Part shown: positions 21,991 through 23,597 of the stretch, piece by piece
Layout of the letters: every line of letters starts with the position of its first letter
How positions within the stretch are numbered: position 1 is the first letter of the stretch
Virus record (IMG/VR): IMGVR_UViG_3300032782_000028
Location: 1-23,597 of that record
DNA: 23,597 nt
Strand: one strand, 5' to 3'
Source: a virus
Notes under the pieces: generated by a model
The model's database searches: none
What the model saw: the letters and a program-made list of their open reading frames with translations, nothing else
What the model was told of the DNA's origin: nothing
Program-made: the position numbers and the translations under genes

Positions 21991-23597
21991 TGGACCTGTC
22001 GAACGTTCCGACCGATCAGTTGTTTGCGGCTCTGCCGCCGACGCCCGCTAACTTCGCCGCTCGCTATGGTGATGTGGCGGCGCTCGCGGGTAATCAGTTG
22101 GGAATCGATCCGAAAATCATTCTGGGCCAGTGGGGGCAGGAAACCGGATGGGGCAAGTCCATCATTCCGGGGACGAACAACCTTGGCAATATCAAGGCTC
22201 CGAATGGCAATGGTGTAATGGCAACCGACAACGCCACGGGTAGCCGTGACGCCTATCAAGCCTTTCAGTCGCCTCAAGACTTCGCCAATGCCTATGTCCA
22301 TCTCGTACAGTCGCGCTACCCTAATGCGGTCGGCGCGGGCAGTGATGTGAATGCTTTTACGCGTGGGCTGCAAGGCTATGCTCAGGACCGTGCTTATCCG
22401 GTGAAGGTCGCTGCTGCTGCTAAATCCATTCCGGAACGCATCCTGAATGCGATCATCCCGTCCGTACAAGCGCAGGAAGCCCCGAGCGGTCCCGATCTTT
22501 CCAAGGCATCGGAAGCGGACTTGCGTGCTGCCGCTGGCCTGCCTGCCACTGGCGATCTGTCGCAAATGTCAGAAGCCGATTTGCGGGCCGCTGCCGGGTT
22601 GCCGCCTGCTGCGGCTACTCCTGCTCAACCGCCCGCGCCACCTATGCCGTTGGCTCAACAGCTTGCACGTCAGCTGGGGTTGACTGCACGCGCAGCGGGA
22701 CATGGATTGGCGGATGCAGCAGGCGTCATTGGCAACCCATTGAATGCAGCGGTGAATACCGTAGGCGGATTCTTCGGACATAATCCGCATCTTCGGGATG
22801 TGGATACGCTGCTCAAGAACGCGATTGACCAATATACACCGGCTCCCCAAGGCGACCTTCAGAAAACCGTAGGCGGCGTTGCGGAGCAACTTGCTAACCC
22901 GATCAATACAATTGTCCCGGGCGGTTCTGGCATTGCAGGTCGAGCGCTGGCAGGCGCGGCGGCGGGAGCTATGCAACCGGTCCATGCCGGTACGACTGCC
23001 GGTCAAATCGCCGCTAATGCAGGCGTAGGGGCACTCACGGGCGGTACGCTTGGCGCGCTCGGGCGCGTTATGGAAGGCGCGCGTGTTACTCCAGCAGCGC
23101 AGCAACTTATTGATCAAGGGGTCGAGCTTACGCCAATGCAAGCCATGGGCGGATTCCTCAACAAAGCTGAACAAAAGCTTTCGAAGACTATTCCTGTCGT
23201 CGGCGAAAGCATGGAAGATGCACGATATGCCGCTAACTTTAGCGCTAATAAGGCATTCGGTAATCAGGTACTCGCCCCTGTCGGAGAAACGGTAGACAAG
23301 AGCGCGGCCAATTCAGTGCGCACACTTGCTGCAAACGTCCATGAGAAGTTGAGCGCCAAATATCAGGAAGTTCTTCCGCAGATCACATTCAAGGTTGATC
23401 CGCAGTTGGCTCAGGATATGGCTCCGATCATGCAGGAAGTCCGTAACTTGCCGCCTGACACGCAGAATGAATTCATGAATATCTGGCAACGGAATATCGG
23501 TAGTCAGCTTAACCGTGGACAAATGCCCGGTCCTGTCTTCAAGCAAGCGGATAGCGTGATTGGCCGTGAAGCGGCTAACTTTTCCAATAAGCCCGAT
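21990..23597 (+). CDS. Muralytic ejection protein, FlgJ-like glucosaminidase domain (partial)
   Basis: At least 536 codons, truncated by the window edge. Residues about 30-150 form a FlgJ-like glucosaminidase domain of the lysozyme superfamily: LGIDPKIILGQWGQETGWGK with Glu51 as the likely catalytic acid, then NNLGNIKAPNG and FQSPQDFANAYVHLV. It would cut peptidoglycan during DNA entry, the role played by the transglycosylase domain of T7 gp16. A 20-residue tandem repeat (DLS..SEADLRAAAGLP twice, residues about 169-208) and a Pro-rich linker follow. Hydrophobic Gly/Ala segments near residues 310-360 may contact the membrane. The ATG at 21990 overlaps the preceding TAA. Very large ejection proteins are usual, so much of the gene probably lies beyond the window. 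Confidence 0.75.
   Translation, partial: MDLSNVPTDQLFAALPPTPANFAARYGDVAALAGNQLGIDPKIILGQWGQETGWGKSIIPGTNNLGNIKAPNGNGVMATDNATGSRDAYQAFQSPQDFANAYVHLVQSRYPNAVGAGSDVNAFTRGLQGYAQDRAYPVKVAAAAKSIPERILNAIIPSVQAQEAPSGPDLSKASEADLRAAAGLPATGDLSQMSEADLRAAAGLPPAAATPAQPPAPPMPLAQQLARQLGLTARAAGHGLADAAGVIGNPLNAAVNTVGGFFGHNPHLRDVDTLLKNAIDQYTPAPQGDLQKTVGGVAEQLANPINTIVPGGSGIAGRALAGAAAGAMQPVHAGTTAGQIAANAGVGALTGGTLGALGRVMEGARVTPAAQQLIDQGVELTPMQAMGGFLNKAEQKLSKTIPVVGESMEDARYAANFSANKAFGNQVLAPVGETVDKSAANSVRTLAANVHEKLSAKYQEVLPQITFKVDPQLAQDMAPIMQEVRNLPPDTQNEFMNIWQRNIGSQLNRGQMPGPVFKQADSVIGREAANFSNKPD

Overview
The window is 23.6 kb of the structural (morphogenesis) region of a tailed phage or prophage, most likely a podovirus of a Gram-negative bacterium. 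Evidence: every convincing gene lies on the + strand, most stops touch or overlap the next start, and the order is typical of a virion block (P22-type portal, scaffold-like protein, N4 gp56-type major capsid protein, head-tail adaptor, P22 gp10-like tail stabilisation protein, S74 tail fibre, glycine-rich and muralytic ejection proteins). Base composition looks moderately GC-rich. A bacterial lipoprotein signal and a FlgJ-like muramidase fit a Gram-negative host. The exact host cannot be named from the sequence. I saw no tRNA, rRNA, CRISPR array, insertion sequence, integrase or attachment site.

Layout. (1) 1-1588: possible tail end of an upstream gene, then an FkbM-type methyltransferase and a 2-oxoglutarate/Fe(II) oxygenase placed directly before the portal. 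(2) 1585-4892: portal, an 81-aa helical protein and a scaffold-like protein. (3) 4899-9433: a 657-aa highly repetitive beta-rich protein, then a run of very small proteins, four of them tiny and lysine/arginine-rich, and three further small virion-type proteins. (4) 9371-11096: a candidate promoter, a structured leader, the major capsid protein, a 146-aa structural protein and a textbook intrinsic terminator. (5) 11104-14542: an extended -10 promoter candidate and a four-gene accessory cassette: TPR-glycosyltransferase, lipoprotein trypsin-like protease, SAM methyltransferase, GT8-like glycosyltransferase. (6) 14509-18960: adaptor, tail stabilisation protein, S74 tail fibre and small tail proteins, including a GNAT-like gene. 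(7) 18972 to the end: putative ejection proteins, the last carrying an N-terminal FlgJ-like glucosaminidase domain and running off the window.

How the genes may work together. The core genes build the capsid, portal vertex, short tail and DNA-ejection apparatus. The added enzymes (two methyltransferases, one oxygenase, two glycosyltransferases) could form a route that hydroxylates, glycosylates and methylates either a virion protein or a host surface glycan. The 657-aa repeat protein carries twelve N-I-S sequons at regular spacing, which makes it a testable candidate acceptor. This link is inference. The lipoprotein protease in the same cassette suggests a function in the host envelope, such as superinfection exclusion or receptor alteration, also inference.
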